Shown one piece after another: positions 51,508 to 62,416 of a DNA stretch of 64,000 bases. The notes under the pieces are model-generated. The model had not been told where the DNA came from and ran no database searches. It saw only the letters and a list, made by a program, of their open reading frames with translations. The stretch comes from Erwinia_E haradaeae_E (lineage in GTDB: Bacteria; Pseudomonadota; Gammaproteobacteria; Enterobacterales; Enterobacteriaceae). Where the stretch lies: the NCBI RefSeq assembly GCF_900699015.1, contig NZ_LR217737.1, positions 62,001 to 126,000 on the forward strand. Reading direction: 5' to 3'. The first letter of the stretch is position 1, and each line of letters starts with the position of its first letter. Both the position numbers and the translations under genes were made by a program.

Positions 51508-53307
51508 ATGAATTATATACGAAATTTTTCTATTATTGCCCATATTGATCATGGTAAGTCAACACTTTCTGACCGTTTGATTCAGCTATGTGGTGGATTG
51601 AGTAAGCGTGAGATGGCCGCGCAAGTTTTAGATTCTATGGATTTAGAACGTGAGCGTGGGATTACAATTAAAGCACAGAGTGTTACTCTCTTTTACCGAG
51701 CAGCAGATGGTTGCTCTTATCAATTAAATTTTATTGATACTCCTGGTCATGCAGATTTTTCATATGAAGTCTCTCGATCTTTAGCTGCTTGTGAAGGTGC
51801 GCTTCTTGTTATTGATGCTTCACAGGGAGTAGAAGCTCAAACTGTAGCTAATTTTTATAGTGCTATAGAAATGAATTTATTAGTAATACCAGTTTTAAAT
51901 AAAATAGATTTGCTGTTATCAGATCCAGATCGAGTTTTAAAAGAAATCAATAATATTATAGGAATTAATACAAATGATATTGTTCGCTGTTCAGCAAAAA
52001 CAGGTATGGGGGTGCCTGATGTATTAGAACGCTTAGTGCGTGATCTTCCTCCTCCGCAAGGTATGCCTAGTGGTCCTTTGCAAGCACTCATTATTGATTC
52101 TTGGTTTGATAATTATCTTGGTGTTGTTTCACTGGTCCGTGTTAAACATGGTGCTTTGCGTAAAGGGGAAAAAATCAAGGTAATGAGTACTGGTCAGGTT
52201 TATATGATAGATCGTTTAGGAATTTTTACTCCAAAACGTAAAGATACTGATTGTCTGAATTGTGGAGAAGTGGGTTGGTTAGTTTGTGCAATTAAAGATA
52301 TTTTAGGTGCACCAGTAGGGGATACGTTGACATTAGCGCATCATGGTGTTGATCAAGCTCTGATTGGTTTTAAAAAAGTTAAACCACAAGTTTATGCTGG
52401 TTTATTTCCTCTAAGATCGCATGATTATGAATCTGTCCGAGATTCTCTAGGAAAACTGCGTTTAAATGATGCTTCTTTGGTTTATGAAACAGAAAACTCT
52501 ATTGCTCTTGGATGTGGGTTTCGTTGTGGTTTTCTTGGTTTACTTCATATGGAAATCGTTCGTGAGCGTTTAGAGCGTGAGTATCATCTTGATTTGATCG
52601 CTACAGCTCCAACGGTAGTTTATGAAGTAAAGATGACTAGCGGAGAGATTATCTATATAGATAATCCTGCTAAGATGCCGTTAGCTCACCAAATTGTAGA
52701 ACTTCGTGAACCAATTGCTGAGTGTAATATTTTAGTTCCTCAGAGGTATCTGGGTAATATTATCACGCTGTGTATTAAAAAACGTGGTGTTCAAACTAGT
52801 ATGGTTTATCATGGTCTTCAAGTGTCTTTAACTTATGACATTCCTATGTCTGAAGTTATTCTTGATTTTAATGATCATCTTAAATCTATTTCACGAGGAT
52901 ATGCATCAGTAGATTATAACTTTAAAAAATTTATGATTGCCGATCTTGTTCGTGTTGACTTGATTATTAATGGTGATCGAATTGATGCTCTATCTTTAAT
53001 GGTTCATCGTAATGATGCATATCGTTGCGGTCGTATTTTGATAGATAAAATTTCAGATTTTATCTCGCGACAGCAGTTTGATATTGTTATTCAGGCGGCT
53101 ATTGGTAGTCATATTATTGCTCGATCTTCAGTGAAGCAATTGAGAAAAAATGTTCTTGCAAAATGCTATGGCGGTGATATTAGTCGTAAAAAAAAATTGT
53201 TACAGAAACAAAAAGATGGAAAGAAGAGGTTGAAAAAGATCGGGCAGATTGAGTTATCCCAGGAAGTCTTCCTAGCAATGATGAATCTTAATAAAGATCG
53301 CAGATAG
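51508..53307 (+). CDS. lepA: Elongation factor 4 (LepA), ribosome back-translocase GTPase
   Basis: Ribosome-binding GTPase related to EF-G, involved in ribosome assembly or recovery of stalled ribosomes; found in the cytosol and at the membrane. The G-domain motifs are intact: AHIDHGKST (11-19), DTPGHADF near 75-82, NKIDLL near 130 and SAK near 158. EF-G-like domains II, III and V follow, then the LepA-specific C-terminal domain from ~490 (SLMVHRNDAYRCGR, KQLRKNVLAKCYGGD). The 599 residues equal E. coli. It heads a lepA-lepB-rnc-era cluster in the E. coli order. Confidence 0.98.
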   Translation: MNYIRNFSIIAHIDHGKSTLSDRLIQLCGGLSKREMAAQVLDSMDLERERGITIKAQSVTLFYRAADGCSYQLNFIDTPGHADFSYEVSRSLAACEGALLVIDASQGVEAQTVANFYSAIEMNLLVIPVLNKIDLLLSDPDRVLKEINNIIGINTNDIVRCSAKTGMGVPDVLERLVRDLPPPQGMPSGPLQALIIDSWFDNYLGVVSLVRVKHGALRKGEKIKVMSTGQVYMIDRLGIFTPKRKDTDCLNCGEVGWLVCAIKDILGAPVGDTLTLAHHGVDQALIGFKKVKPQVYAGLFPLRSHDYESVRDSLGKLRLNDASLVYETENSIALGCGFRCGFLGLLHMEIVRERLEREYHLDLIATAPTVVYEVKMTSGEIIYIDNPAKMPLAHQIVELREPIAECNILVPQRYLGNIITLCIKKRGVQTSMVYHGLQVSLTYDIPMSEVILDFNDHLKSISRGYASVDYNFKKFMIADLVRVDLIINGDRIDALSLMVHRNDAYRCGRILIDKISDFISRQQFDIVIQAAIGSHIIARSSVKQLRKNVLAKCYGGDISRKKKLLQKQKDGKKRLKKIGQIELSQEVFLAMMNLNKDRR

Positions 53308-53335
53308 AGGGTATTATGAGGTTAGAGGATATAAG

Positions 53336-54286
53336 ATGGCGCATATATTTGCTGTATTTTTAGCACTTAGTACCTTTAGTGCTGGGGTTATTTGGTGTAT
53401 TCATAGAGTAAAAATTGTTCAATATAGATGCAGGATTAATAGAAAAGGACAGAGAAAAGGCATTCAGACCATTAGAGGGAGAGAAAAAGATGGATGGATA
53501 GAGAATATTGCATCAGTATTTCCGGTTCTTCTTATAGTGTTTATCGTTCGCTCATTTATCTTTGAGCCATTCCATATTCCATCTGGATCAATGATTCCAA
53601 CTTTATTGATAGGTGATTTTATTTTGGTGGAAAAATATGCTTATGGTTTACGAGATCCTATAACGAATACTATTCTTGTTAACACTGGTAATCCACAGCG
53701 TGGTGATATTGTAGTGTTTCAATACCCGAAAAACCGAAGACAGGATTATATTAAACGAGTAATTGGGTTACCAGGTGACCGAGTAGATTATAATCCTATT
53801 ACAAAGACATTATCAATTTTATCGTCTTGTGATAATCATCAGAACTGTAATAGTTCAATTCCAGTAATCTATTCCAATGTAAGAAAATATAATCAGATTT
53901 TAACTGGATTTAGTAGTAATACCTCAGATAATATGCTTGATAAGTCATTATTGAACGACTCCTCTTTAGAAGAGTCGCATGTAGGAATATGCAATGAAAC
54001 TATTGGTCATGTATCTCATAATATTGTGTTATCAGATTGGGAACAGAGTAATTTGAGATCAATTTACCAGGGGAGTGAAGCAGTTACAAGAAGCTGGTTA
54101 GTACCAGACAACATGTACTTTGTAATGGGTGATAATCGCGATAACAGTTCTGATAGTCGTATTTGGGGTTTTGTTTCTGAGGATCATCTTATTGGCAAAG
54201 CAGTTGTCATTTGGATGAGTATGGATAAACAGGAAGGAAAATGGCCCACTGGATTGACTTTTAGTCGTACTGGTATTATTCAATAG
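53336..54286 (+). CDS. lepB: Signal peptidase I
   Basis: Inner-membrane serine protease that removes signal peptides from secreted proteins. The first membrane helix is at 3-21, a basic cytoplasmic loop at 22-55, and the second helix at 59-75. The nucleophile Ser85 is in IPSGSMIPT and the general-base Lys140 in DYIKRVIGLPGD; the GDNRDNSSDSR box near 265 is intact. It has 316 residues (E. coli 324). The variable insert between boxes (about 165-240) is divergent and Ser/Asn-rich. AGAGGA precedes the ATG, 28 bp after lepA. Confidence 0.98.
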   Translation: MAHIFAVFLALSTFSAGVIWCIHRVKIVQYRCRINRKGQRKGIQTIRGREKDGWIENIASVFPVLLIVFIVRSFIFEPFHIPSGSMIPTLLIGDFILVEKYAYGLRDPITNTILVNTGNPQRGDIVVFQYPKNRRQDYIKRVIGLPGDRVDYNPITKTLSILSSCDNHQNCNSSIPVIYSNVRKYNQILTGFSSNTSDNMLDKSLLNDSSLEESHVGICNETIGHVSHNIVLSDWEQSNLRSIYQGSEAVTRSWLVPDNMYFVMGDNRDNSSDSRIWGFVSEDHLIGKAVVIWMSMDKQEGKWPTGLTFSRTGIIQ

Positions 54287-54431
54287 TATTTTGGTTTTTA
54301 GATCAAACATAATATGTGGTCAGATTGTTAGTGAATAGTAGAAAATCTTGAACAAGAAATAGGAGCTATTGTACTAGCAATGTTTTTAGATTTATGAGAT
54401 TATAAATAATATAAATAGAAGTTGGTAAAGC

Positions 54432-55115
54432 ATGAATCTACAAAAAATTAATCATCTTCAAAGAAAGATAGGATATACTTTTACTAGTATTCAATTATTA
54501 CAAGAAGCTTTAACACATCGGAGTAGTAGTAGTCACAATAATGAAAGATTAGAATTTCTTGGTGATTCCATTTTAAGTTATGTGATAACTCTTGCTTTAT
54601 ATCATAGATTTGTATCTGTAAATGAAGGCAATATGAGTCGGATGCGTGCTTCTTTGGTTTGTGGTGATACTTTATCTGATCTGGCAATAGATTTTGATTT
54701 GGGATCTTGTTTGCGTCTTGGTCGTGGTGAATTGAAAAGTGGTGGATATCGACGTAAATCTATTCTATCTAATACGGTTGAGGCGTTAATTGGTGGGGTT
54801 TTTCTAGATAGCGATATAAATACAGTAGAGAAAATGATTCTTAAATGGTATTCTTCTCGTTTAAATAATATGCGTCCTGAATACAAACAAAAAGATCCAA
54901 AAACTCTCTTGCAAGAGTTTCTACAAGCTCGACATCTTCCTTTACCATCTTATATTCTAATAGAAGTGAACGGTCAAGATCATAATCAGCAATTTATTAT
55001 TCACTGTCAGGTAAGTGGTATATTAGAACCGGTGATTGGTACTGGATCTAGTCGACGTAAAGCTGAGCAAGCAACAGCGGAAAAGGCTTTAAGCCATTTA
55101 GGTGTAGAATGTTAG
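54432..55115 (+). CDS. rnc: Ribonuclease III
   Basis: Double-strand-specific endoribonuclease that processes pre-rRNA and some mRNAs. The signature NERLEFLGDSIL spans 37-48 with metal-binding Glu41 and Asp45; Glu117 is in NTVEALIGG. The double-stranded RNA-binding domain occupies about 155-225 (GTGSSRRKAEQATAEKAL). It has 227 residues (E. coli 226). A 145-bp spacer separates it from lepB. It overlaps era by 7 bp, coupling the two. Confidence 0.98.
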   Translation: MNLQKINHLQRKIGYTFTSIQLLQEALTHRSSSSHNNERLEFLGDSILSYVITLALYHRFVSVNEGNMSRMRASLVCGDTLSDLAIDFDLGSCLRLGRGELKSGGYRRKSILSNTVEALIGGVFLDSDINTVEKMILKWYSSRLNNMRPEYKQKDPKTLLQEFLQARHLPLPSYILIEVNGQDHNQQFIIHCQVSGILEPVIGTGSSRRKAEQATAEKALSHLGVEC

Positions 55116-56011
55116 GTTCTACCACTTATGCAGGATTTGTTGCTATTGTAGGTCGTCCAAATGTTGGTAAATCCACATTATTAAATCGTCTTGTGCGGAC
55201 TAAAGTTTCTATTACATCATCTAAACCCCATACTACACGTCATCGTATTTTTGGTATTAACACCGAAGGATCATATCAATCAATTTATATTGATACACCT
55301 GGATTTTATTGTAAAGACAATCACATGGATGATGACACTATCAATCATATTTCTATGCGAGCTTTAGATGGTGTGTCTTTGGTTATTTTTTTAATAGAGG
55401 GGACTATCTGGACTACTGTTGATCAAATGGTTATGAACAAATTAAAAGAACAAGAATCAGTTTTATTAGTTATTAATAAGGTGGATAAGATATCTGATAA
55501 ACATGTTTTGTTACCACATCTGCATTTTCTTTTCCAAAAGAGAAACTTCTTAGAGATAGTACCTATCTCTGCTAAAAAATGTAGTAATATAGATATTATT
55601 TCTAATATAGTAAAAAAGAATCTTCCGGAATCAGAACATTATTTTCCAGAAAAATCTATTACGAATTGTTCTAAGATATTTATGTGCTCAGAAATTATTC
55701 GTGAAAAGCTTATACGTTTTCTTGGTGATGAGTTACCTTCGATTGCTACAGTTAAAATTAATAGATTTTTTGTTGGCAAAAATGGTCATCTTAATATTTT
55801 TAGTATGATATTAGTTAATCATAAAAGTCAAAAAAATATAGTAGTTGGGCATAAGGGGAGTAAGATTAAAACTATTGGAATGAGAGCACGTAAAGATATT
55901 GAGTCATTATTTCAAGTTTCTGTGTATCTAGATTTATGGGTACAAGTAAAATACGGTGGAGAGGATGCTCAAGATTCTAAATTGCACATCAGCCGTTCTG
56001 AGACTTCTTAA
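55109..56011 (+). CDS. era: GTPase Era
   Basis: Essential GTPase that binds the 3' end of 16S rRNA and assists 30S maturation. The P-loop GRPNVGKST is at 15-23, the switch DTPGF near 69 and NKVD near 124. The KH domain near the C-terminus carries VGHKGSKIKTIG. It has 300 residues, as in E. coli, and starts inside rnc. The recO and pdxJ genes that follow in E. coli are missing. Confidence 0.98.
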   Translation: MLGSTTYAGFVAIVGRPNVGKSTLLNRLVRTKVSITSSKPHTTRHRIFGINTEGSYQSIYIDTPGFYCKDNHMDDDTINHISMRALDGVSLVIFLIEGTIWTTVDQMVMNKLKEQESVLLVINKVDKISDKHVLLPHLHFLFQKRNFLEIVPISAKKCSNIDIISNIVKKNLPESEHYFPEKSITNCSKIFMCSEIIREKLIRFLGDELPSIATVKINRFFVGKNGHLNIFSMILVNHKSQKNIVVGHKGSKIKTIGMRARKDIESLFQVSVYLDLWVQVKYGGEDAQDSKLHISRSETS

Positions 56012-56380
56012 AATTTTTAGTGGTACAAATTTTTGATAGTATTAATTTTATATCTAATCTGTTATTAATTTTAATAGATTTGCAATGAGATCTATTGGAC
56101 TAAGAACTTAGTTCAATGGTATCTAGTTGATTGCTATAGTTTTTAAATATATGATCTAATATGTGTTGTTGTATAATAGAAACTTACAATAGGGTTTTCT
56201 TTCATAGAATTTACTTATATTTAATATATACTATTATAGTATTTAAAATATATTAATATATGTTTTATTTTTCTAATAAAAAATTAAAGATATTTAGATG
56301 AAATCTGTTAAAAATTTTCTCGATTTTTTAAACCTATCATATAATTGATTATCTATTAAAGTCATCTTAGATACATGATG
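56012..56380. other. Spacer between convergent era and ksgA
   Basis: About 370 bp of AT-rich DNA. No recO or pdxJ remnant 3' of era and no apaG/apaH remnant 3' of ksgA could be read. Confidence 0.5.
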
Positions 56381-57184
56381 TTAATGTGATAACCATAAGC
56401 TAGTTAGCTCACAATATTGATCTACACTGATATCTTCTGCTCGTAATGTTGGTGAAATATTTATTGATAATAAGTGATGACTAGAGAAGAAGTTAGATAG
56501 GCTGTTTTTTAATGTTTTACGACGTTGACTGAACGCTGCTGTAGTTATAGAATTAAGTATTGTGGTGTTAAATTTCGAGTCATACTTCTGTGCTCTAGGA
56601 AGTAATCGTATCATAGTAGAGTGTACTTTTGGTGAAGGGGTAAAAGCTTTGGGTGGAATTGTGATAATTGGGGTGATTGTACAATAATACTGTGCCATTA
56701 CTGAAAGTCGACCATAGTTTTTATTCCCTGGACTAGCTATAAGACGCGCTGCCACTTCTTTTTGGACCATAAGATGCATATCTTGAAGAACGTTCATATG
56801 CTTAAAAAGCTCAAAAAGCAACGGAGTGGAAATATTATACGGTAAATTACCAAATATGCGAAGCGGATTACCTTGTTTTTTTGAAAAATTTTCGAAATCA
56901 AAAGTTAGGATATCTTGTTGAAAGATAATCAATTTTGGTCCAAGAATTGGGTTATTTTTTAGATAAAGTGCTAGATCTTTATCGATTTCAACTACGGCTA
57001 GATGATTGAGTTTATCTCCTATCTTATGAGTTAGGGCACCAAGACCAGGTCCTATCTCAAGTAGTAATTCATTGCATTGTGGATTAATTGCGTCAACAAT
57101 TTCGTTGATGTAATATTGATTTTGTAGAAAGCATTGTCCAAACCGTTTACGAACACAGTGACCTTGATAGATTTGATATCTCAT
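56381..57184 (-). CDS. ksgA: 16S rRNA dimethyladenosine transferase (RsmA/KsgA)
   Basis: Dimethylates two adjacent adenosines in the 16S rRNA 3' hairpin, using S-adenosylmethionine, late in 30S assembly. The N-terminal QGHCVRKRFGQCFL, SAM motif LEIGPGLGALT (about 43-53), catalytic NLPYNIS (about 114-120) and AFSQRRKTLKNSL are conserved. It has 267 residues (E. coli 273), trimmed at the C-terminus. In E. coli it belongs to a lptD-surA-pdxA-ksgA-apaGH operon; none of those genes is recognisable next to it. Confidence 0.98.
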   Translation of the reverse strand: MRYQIYQGHCVRKRFGQCFLQNQYYINEIVDAINPQCNELLLEIGPGLGALTHKIGDKLNHLAVVEIDKDLALYLKNNPILGPKLIIFQQDILTFDFENFSKKQGNPLRIFGNLPYNISTPLLFELFKHMNVLQDMHLMVQKEVAARLIASPGNKNYGRLSVMAQYYCTITPIITIPPKAFTPSPKVHSTMIRLLPRAQKYDSKFNTTILNSITTAAFSQRRKTLKNSLSNFFSSHHLLSINISPTLRAEDISVDQYCELTSLWLSH

Positions 57185-58275
57185 TTATGTTCTCTCATAT
57201 GAATGACGTTAAGAAGTAATCTGCATGTTATATTTTAGATTCTTTATTATAGTTAAAGACAGATAATTTGATAAATATATATTTTATTGTGTTTAAAAGG
57301 AACATGAATAAGAGAGTATGAGATAAATGATTAATATATCTTTTGTACTTATAATTTATTACTTTATATTGGTTCTATATCTATAATTCATATAATTAAT
57401 TTAATCTTATTAACGCGATAGTCATTTTTATATTTTGTTAATATATAGATTTTTAGAATATATCATCGTTGATGAATTAGTTCTATTAAGTAGTAAATAG
57501 TATATTTGATTAAGATCTAACATTTGATAGAAATAGGTGGACTGAATATTAATTGTTATGGTGTTCTACTAGTTGTTATTGAAGTGATTATGATCTATTA
57601 GGATGAATTTATAACTATAAATAGGGGGATACATTAATTTATTTAATTATAAAAATCATTTTATTTAAGATAGAAAATCATATTCACTCTGTAATATAAT
57701 TTTGTATTGTAAATTTTTATTTTAAAAGAGTGAATGTATATAATCCATCTACTGCATATTCGTGATTAGAAGTTTAATATTAGAATCTTATTAGATTTTA
57801 ATCTTTCTCGAGAGTGTTTTTAAATTTTATAAGAATTAAGATAGGTTAAATAATTATATTTCATCAATTCTTTTTCTATGTTGATATCTACTATATCACA
57901 TAGAAAATAATAGTATTTTAGTGAGTGTCTGATTAATGTATGCTTACATATCAAGATATTAAAGGTTTTATGTAGAAGTATAAATATGATGTTTATCGTT
58001 AATAGATCATGATCATAAGTATATTACTGCATCATGTGCTCTTTAAATATATAAGAATTTGTCAATATGTTTATAAAATTTAATTGATACTCTCAGATGC
58101 ATTATTATATAAACTTTATATGATCGATTTTTTATTGATATAATTATAGGTAAGAAAGGTGGATACTTGATAGTAAAAAGATCTTTTGAATCACATTGTT
58201 AGTTTTGTTATATGGATTCTATAAATTGACTGAAAATTGAAAATTTGTAATATATGTATTATTTAAAAAGATTAA
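57185..58275. other. Gene-free region upstream of ksgA
   Basis: About 1.1 kb where pdxA and surA would be expected upstream of ksgA. No frame or motif of either is recognisable. Confidence 0.5.
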
Positions 58276-58352
58276 TGGTACGCCCTACAGGATTCGAACC
58301 TGTGACCTACGGCTTAGAAGGCCGGTGCTCTATCCAGCTAAGCTAAGGGCGC
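58276..58352 (-). tRNA. argU: tRNA-Arg(UCU)
   Basis: A 77-nt tRNA with encoded CCA, closely matching E. coli argU/argW, which reads AGA/AGG codons. The anticodon loop CTTCTAA gives UCU, and the T stem ACAGG/CCTGT is perfect. Three helix positions are weakened relative to E. coli: G-U at the first acceptor pair, T-G at the last D-stem pair, and a C-T mismatch at 27-43 at the top of the anticodon stem. AGA is likely a major arginine codon in such an AT-rich genome, so the tRNA should be important. The symbol is by similarity only. Confidence 0.95.
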
Positions 58353-60345
58353 TTAATAAGTTTAAGATCATAAACGATTAGCTTTTGTTTAGTCAAGCAT
58401 TTACTCTATCAATATCTAGACTAGTAGATCTAGATGTTTAATTTTAATATATTGTGTTTGCTATAGCTATTTAGTTGTTTTGATGTTTTACAGTTTTAAA
58501 ATAAGGTATTTTATTAATATTAATCAATCAAAGAGTTTTAAGAATTTAAGTATGTATAGAGAATTATTATTTTTTTAATATGCGTGTGAGATTAGCTATA
58601 GGCTTGAATGATTTTTAGTGAAAAGTTACGATAGGATATCGTATTAGTGTAATTTTTATATAAATCTGTGTTATTTTATGTATAAAAATGATAAGTGATA
58701 ACTCAGAAGAATAGAAAATTGTAGAAAACAGAATAGAAGTAAATGAATTTAATATACAATTATTTTATATTAAAACTAATAAGAATTTTATTCTTTTGAA
58801 ATATTCTATAGAATAGAATAATATTTATTATTATCAATTGGTAGAATTTTGTAATTAAATTCATGTAATTCAATATTTATATTTAAATTTGATATAACTG
58901 GATAGTTATCATGTATAAATAATGAAAGCTATTCATACTAGATACTACAATCTTAATTATTGATTTATTGTTTTAATCTAATCTATATTTTTTATTAGTT
59001 CCTAGAGATTACGAACTACAGAAAGAGGTAAAGAATAGTAGAGAGTACAATAATAATATCTGTAGTATGATTATTTTAACACTTACAAGAAGATCGGTAT
59101 AGCTATCTCTTATTGTGTAGCTCTTCCATGATTATTCCAATAGCGTACAATAGTGTTAGATATTAGATATATCTATTATAGATAATGCTATTCATATATC
59201 ATAAATCTATGATTAACAGTAAGAATTTAGTAGATCTCTTTAGAGATGATGATTTACAAATAGCAGTATATAGTCACATATCTATATGATTATCTGTGAT
59301 AGAGACTAATTAGATCAATTATTTTTTATATTTTTATTCCTATAATATGAGACCATAAATTGGTTCCCTTTTTCAAGAGTCTAAAACAATAAAGAATAGT
59401 AATAATCTATTTTACTTGGAATAACTTGATGTAAGGCTTTATAGTAAGATGTAGAAAAAACAATGACTTATTTATATTTACTGCTATAGTCTTAATAATT
59501 AACCGTTACAGTATTCATGTTATTTAACATAATTCGTGTAGAGCAATATTGTTGATTTATATTTATATCTGATGAATATCATATAGATAGGAATAATATT
59601 CCTAATATAATATAATTTGTATTATAGTTCTTTATTTGAGATTTATATAATCTAAGATAGTAATTTTTAATAAAATTATAGATTATAAAATTAAGTTTTT
59701 TAGATTTCTATATCTATACCATGATATATTAGATTAATAGTATTCTTAATACTAATTTATAAAATTATATTAACTAATATGATTATTATTTTTATATGCT
59801 TATTTTCTTGATAATTACGAAAGATAATCTAAGTATTGTCGTAATATAGTAGAGGAAGTTAGAGTAGAAAAAGATATATACTAATGACTTGAAATGACTT
59901 AGGAGAGAAGTCTTTACAGAAAAAGTTTCTAGAAAGAGACAGAAAACTTGATTTCTATGCTACAAAATAATCAGATAATATTCTATGATTTTTTGATTTT
60001 TATCATAGATCTAATATCTTATATCTATAATTGTTCTGATAGTATAAACTAGATTTAGTAATGAATAACTATATTATTACAATATTATCAGTAGATATAT
60101 TTTTATTTTTTGTATTTGTCTCTTGATTAAGAGTTTTTATTAGTTAATGAAGTAACTATATAGAAGTGTATTAAATTATATTAAGTGTGTAGTATTACCT
60201 TGGAAGGTGTTACTGAGTAATATTTTATAGTTTTGCAATTTTGAATGCTATTAATCAGTCTGGAAGCTTCTGATTTCCAGTATGTTTATTTTGTTTCATT
60301 TAAGGTAGCTTAACTTAATATGATTATAGAGGAATAGTTTGTCCG
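58353..60345. other. 2 kb gene desert between tRNA-Arg and folD
   Basis: In many enterobacteria argU and folD are neighbours (as in E. coli), so this desert probably represents eroded sequence between a conserved pair. Nothing legible was found on either strand. G and C are nearly balanced in several sampled lines, unlike the left deserts. Confidence 0.5.
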
Positions 60346-61209
60346 ATGTTTGCAAAAATTATTGATGGTAAAGCAATTGCAAAACAAGTTCGTCAAGAGG
60401 TAGCAGAGCGTGTTCAGCGTCGTATTCAATGTGGTAAGCGTGTTCCTGCTCTTGCAGTGATTTTACTAGGTTCAAATCCTGTCTCTAAAATTTATGTTAC
60501 GAATAAATGTCATGCTTGTGAAGAAGTTGGTTTTCTCTCATATTCATATTTTTTGCCTATTACTACTAGTGAGACACAAATATTAAGTTTAATTAAAGAA
60601 TTAAATGATAATAAAGACATTGATGGGATTCTAATACAGCTGCCATTACCTCCTTCTATTAATACGCTGCATGTTATACAGGCAGTCTCTCCTTTAAAGG
60701 ATGTTGATGGTTTTCATCCCTATAATGTAGGTCGTTTATGCACGCGCTCACCAGCAATGTTAAGACCTTGTACCCCGCTAGGTATTATCACCTTGTTAGA
60801 TCGCTGTAACATTGATCTCTGTAGTTTGCATGCTGTGGTTGTTGGTGCTTCTAATATTGTTGGGCGCCCAATGAGTATGGAGCTTTTGCTTGCTGGTTGT
60901 ACAACTACTGTGACACATCGATTTACAAAAAATTTATATCGTTATGTTAAAGATGCTGATTTACTTATAGTAGCTGTTGGGAAGCCTCATTTTATTTCTG
61001 GTCAATGGATTAAATCAGGGGCTATTGTTATTGATGTTGGCATTAATCGTTTAAAAAACGGTAATATAGTTGGTGATGTTGATTTTGAAGAGGCTTCGAA
61101 GATAGCAGGATGGATTACGCCAGTTCCAGGAGGAGTAGGTCCTATGACAGTGGCTATTTTAATTCAAAATACTTTAAATATTTGTGAAATGAATGATAAA
61201 ATCGTGTAA
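60346..61209 (+). CDS. folD: Methylene-tetrahydrofolate dehydrogenase/cyclohydrolase
   Basis: Bifunctional enzyme interconverting 5,10-methylene-THF and 10-formyl-THF, feeding purine synthesis and initiator tRNA formylation. Tyr50 and Lys54 of the active site lie in SKIYVTNKCHACEEVGF. The QLPLP motif near 97 and the Rossmann segment VVGASNIVGRPM (about 166-177) with the PGGVGPMT loop near 262 are intact. It has 287 residues (E. coli 288). AGAGGAA lies upstream of the ATG. It provides the one-carbon units that the purine pathway (purC) consumes. Confidence 0.98.
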   Translation: MFAKIIDGKAIAKQVRQEVAERVQRRIQCGKRVPALAVILLGSNPVSKIYVTNKCHACEEVGFLSYSYFLPITTSETQILSLIKELNDNKDIDGILIQLPLPPSINTLHVIQAVSPLKDVDGFHPYNVGRLCTRSPAMLRPCTPLGIITLLDRCNIDLCSLHAVVVGASNIVGRPMSMELLLAGCTTTVTHRFTKNLYRYVKDADLLIVAVGKPHFISGQWIKSGAIVIDVGINRLKNGNIVGDVDFEEASKIAGWITPVPGGVGPMTVAILIQNTLNICEMNDKIV

Positions 61210-62416
61210 TAAAAATTTAGTTATTTATATATAAGAGTGAATATTTAATTATTTTAATAATATCTAAAGATATTTACTTTATTTATTTATACAATTTATT
61301 ATGTAATCCTTATTGAATTGATTGAATGGAATTAAATTTGAATTTTAATCTAATCCAATGAGATAATAGAGCGGATATTCACTGTTTATTAAATTTTTTG
61401 TGTATTAAATTTTTATATCTTAATATAAGAATAAACTTTTATCTTATTTAATCTTTGTTAAGATGAAAGTCATTTTATTTATTTTCAATTTTAAAGAGTC
61501 AGAATATATTACTGATAATACTTTAGTTAAATAGTTTATTCTATGATAATAGGAATAAAGAATGGTTTTTCACGATAAAATAAAGTGATATAACTATTTA
61601 AATAGTTCTGAGTGAGTTATGTTGATAAATATATAATTATTTTGTGTGAGGTTATCCTTTATAGCATAACGAAGGTTATATATATGTTTTTCTTTTTTAA
61701 AAGTTTTCAATTTTCTATTTTAGAAAAACTCTATATTTATATGGTTATATAGATTACTCTGTCATTTATTAAATAAATATACTCTATCTTTAGGATAGAG
61801 ATAGATTCCATAATCTTATTGTTTTTATTATAAGTTAAACATATTAATTTTAAGATAAGATCGCAAGTGGAATAAAGTTGAATGATTAATGTTATATTTT
61901 GTGCTTATTTATATTAGTTTTAAGATTACAATATTTAATGAATGCATGAAATATAATGTTTAATATACAGTTCTATACAACAACGATGGTATCGTTATAC
62001 ATTCTTACTAGAACCTATATAAACATAAAATTAATTATGGTTAAATAAATCTTAGTACATTGCTAATAAATATAGAGTGTATAGTGATAAAGTAGCAATT
62101 AGTCATATTTAATCAAGTATTTTATTTATTGCACTGTTTGAAGTAAATAATTAGTAGCGCATGTATATTAGTCTGAGAATATAGATGTTATAAGTTATAT
62201 CTATCGATATATCTTAGAAATATGATAAGGATTATTGTTTTTGAAAAAATAAAAATAATCTTATTAAGCAGCGATGCAAGAAATAATGTTTATTGTCGTT
62301 ATTATCTATACTAATAGTATCTAAAATATAGATTTTATAAACTCTAATGGATCTTGGTATAATTCCTTATAATAAATAATTTTAATTAATTAGGAATGAA
62401 ATAATATGATATAAGT
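61210..62416. other. Spacer between convergent folD and dadX
   Basis: About 1.2 kb of AT-rich DNA with no recognisable frame on either strand. In E. coli cvrA follows dadX; no remnant of it lies here (the intact copy is at 6192). Confidence 0.5.
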
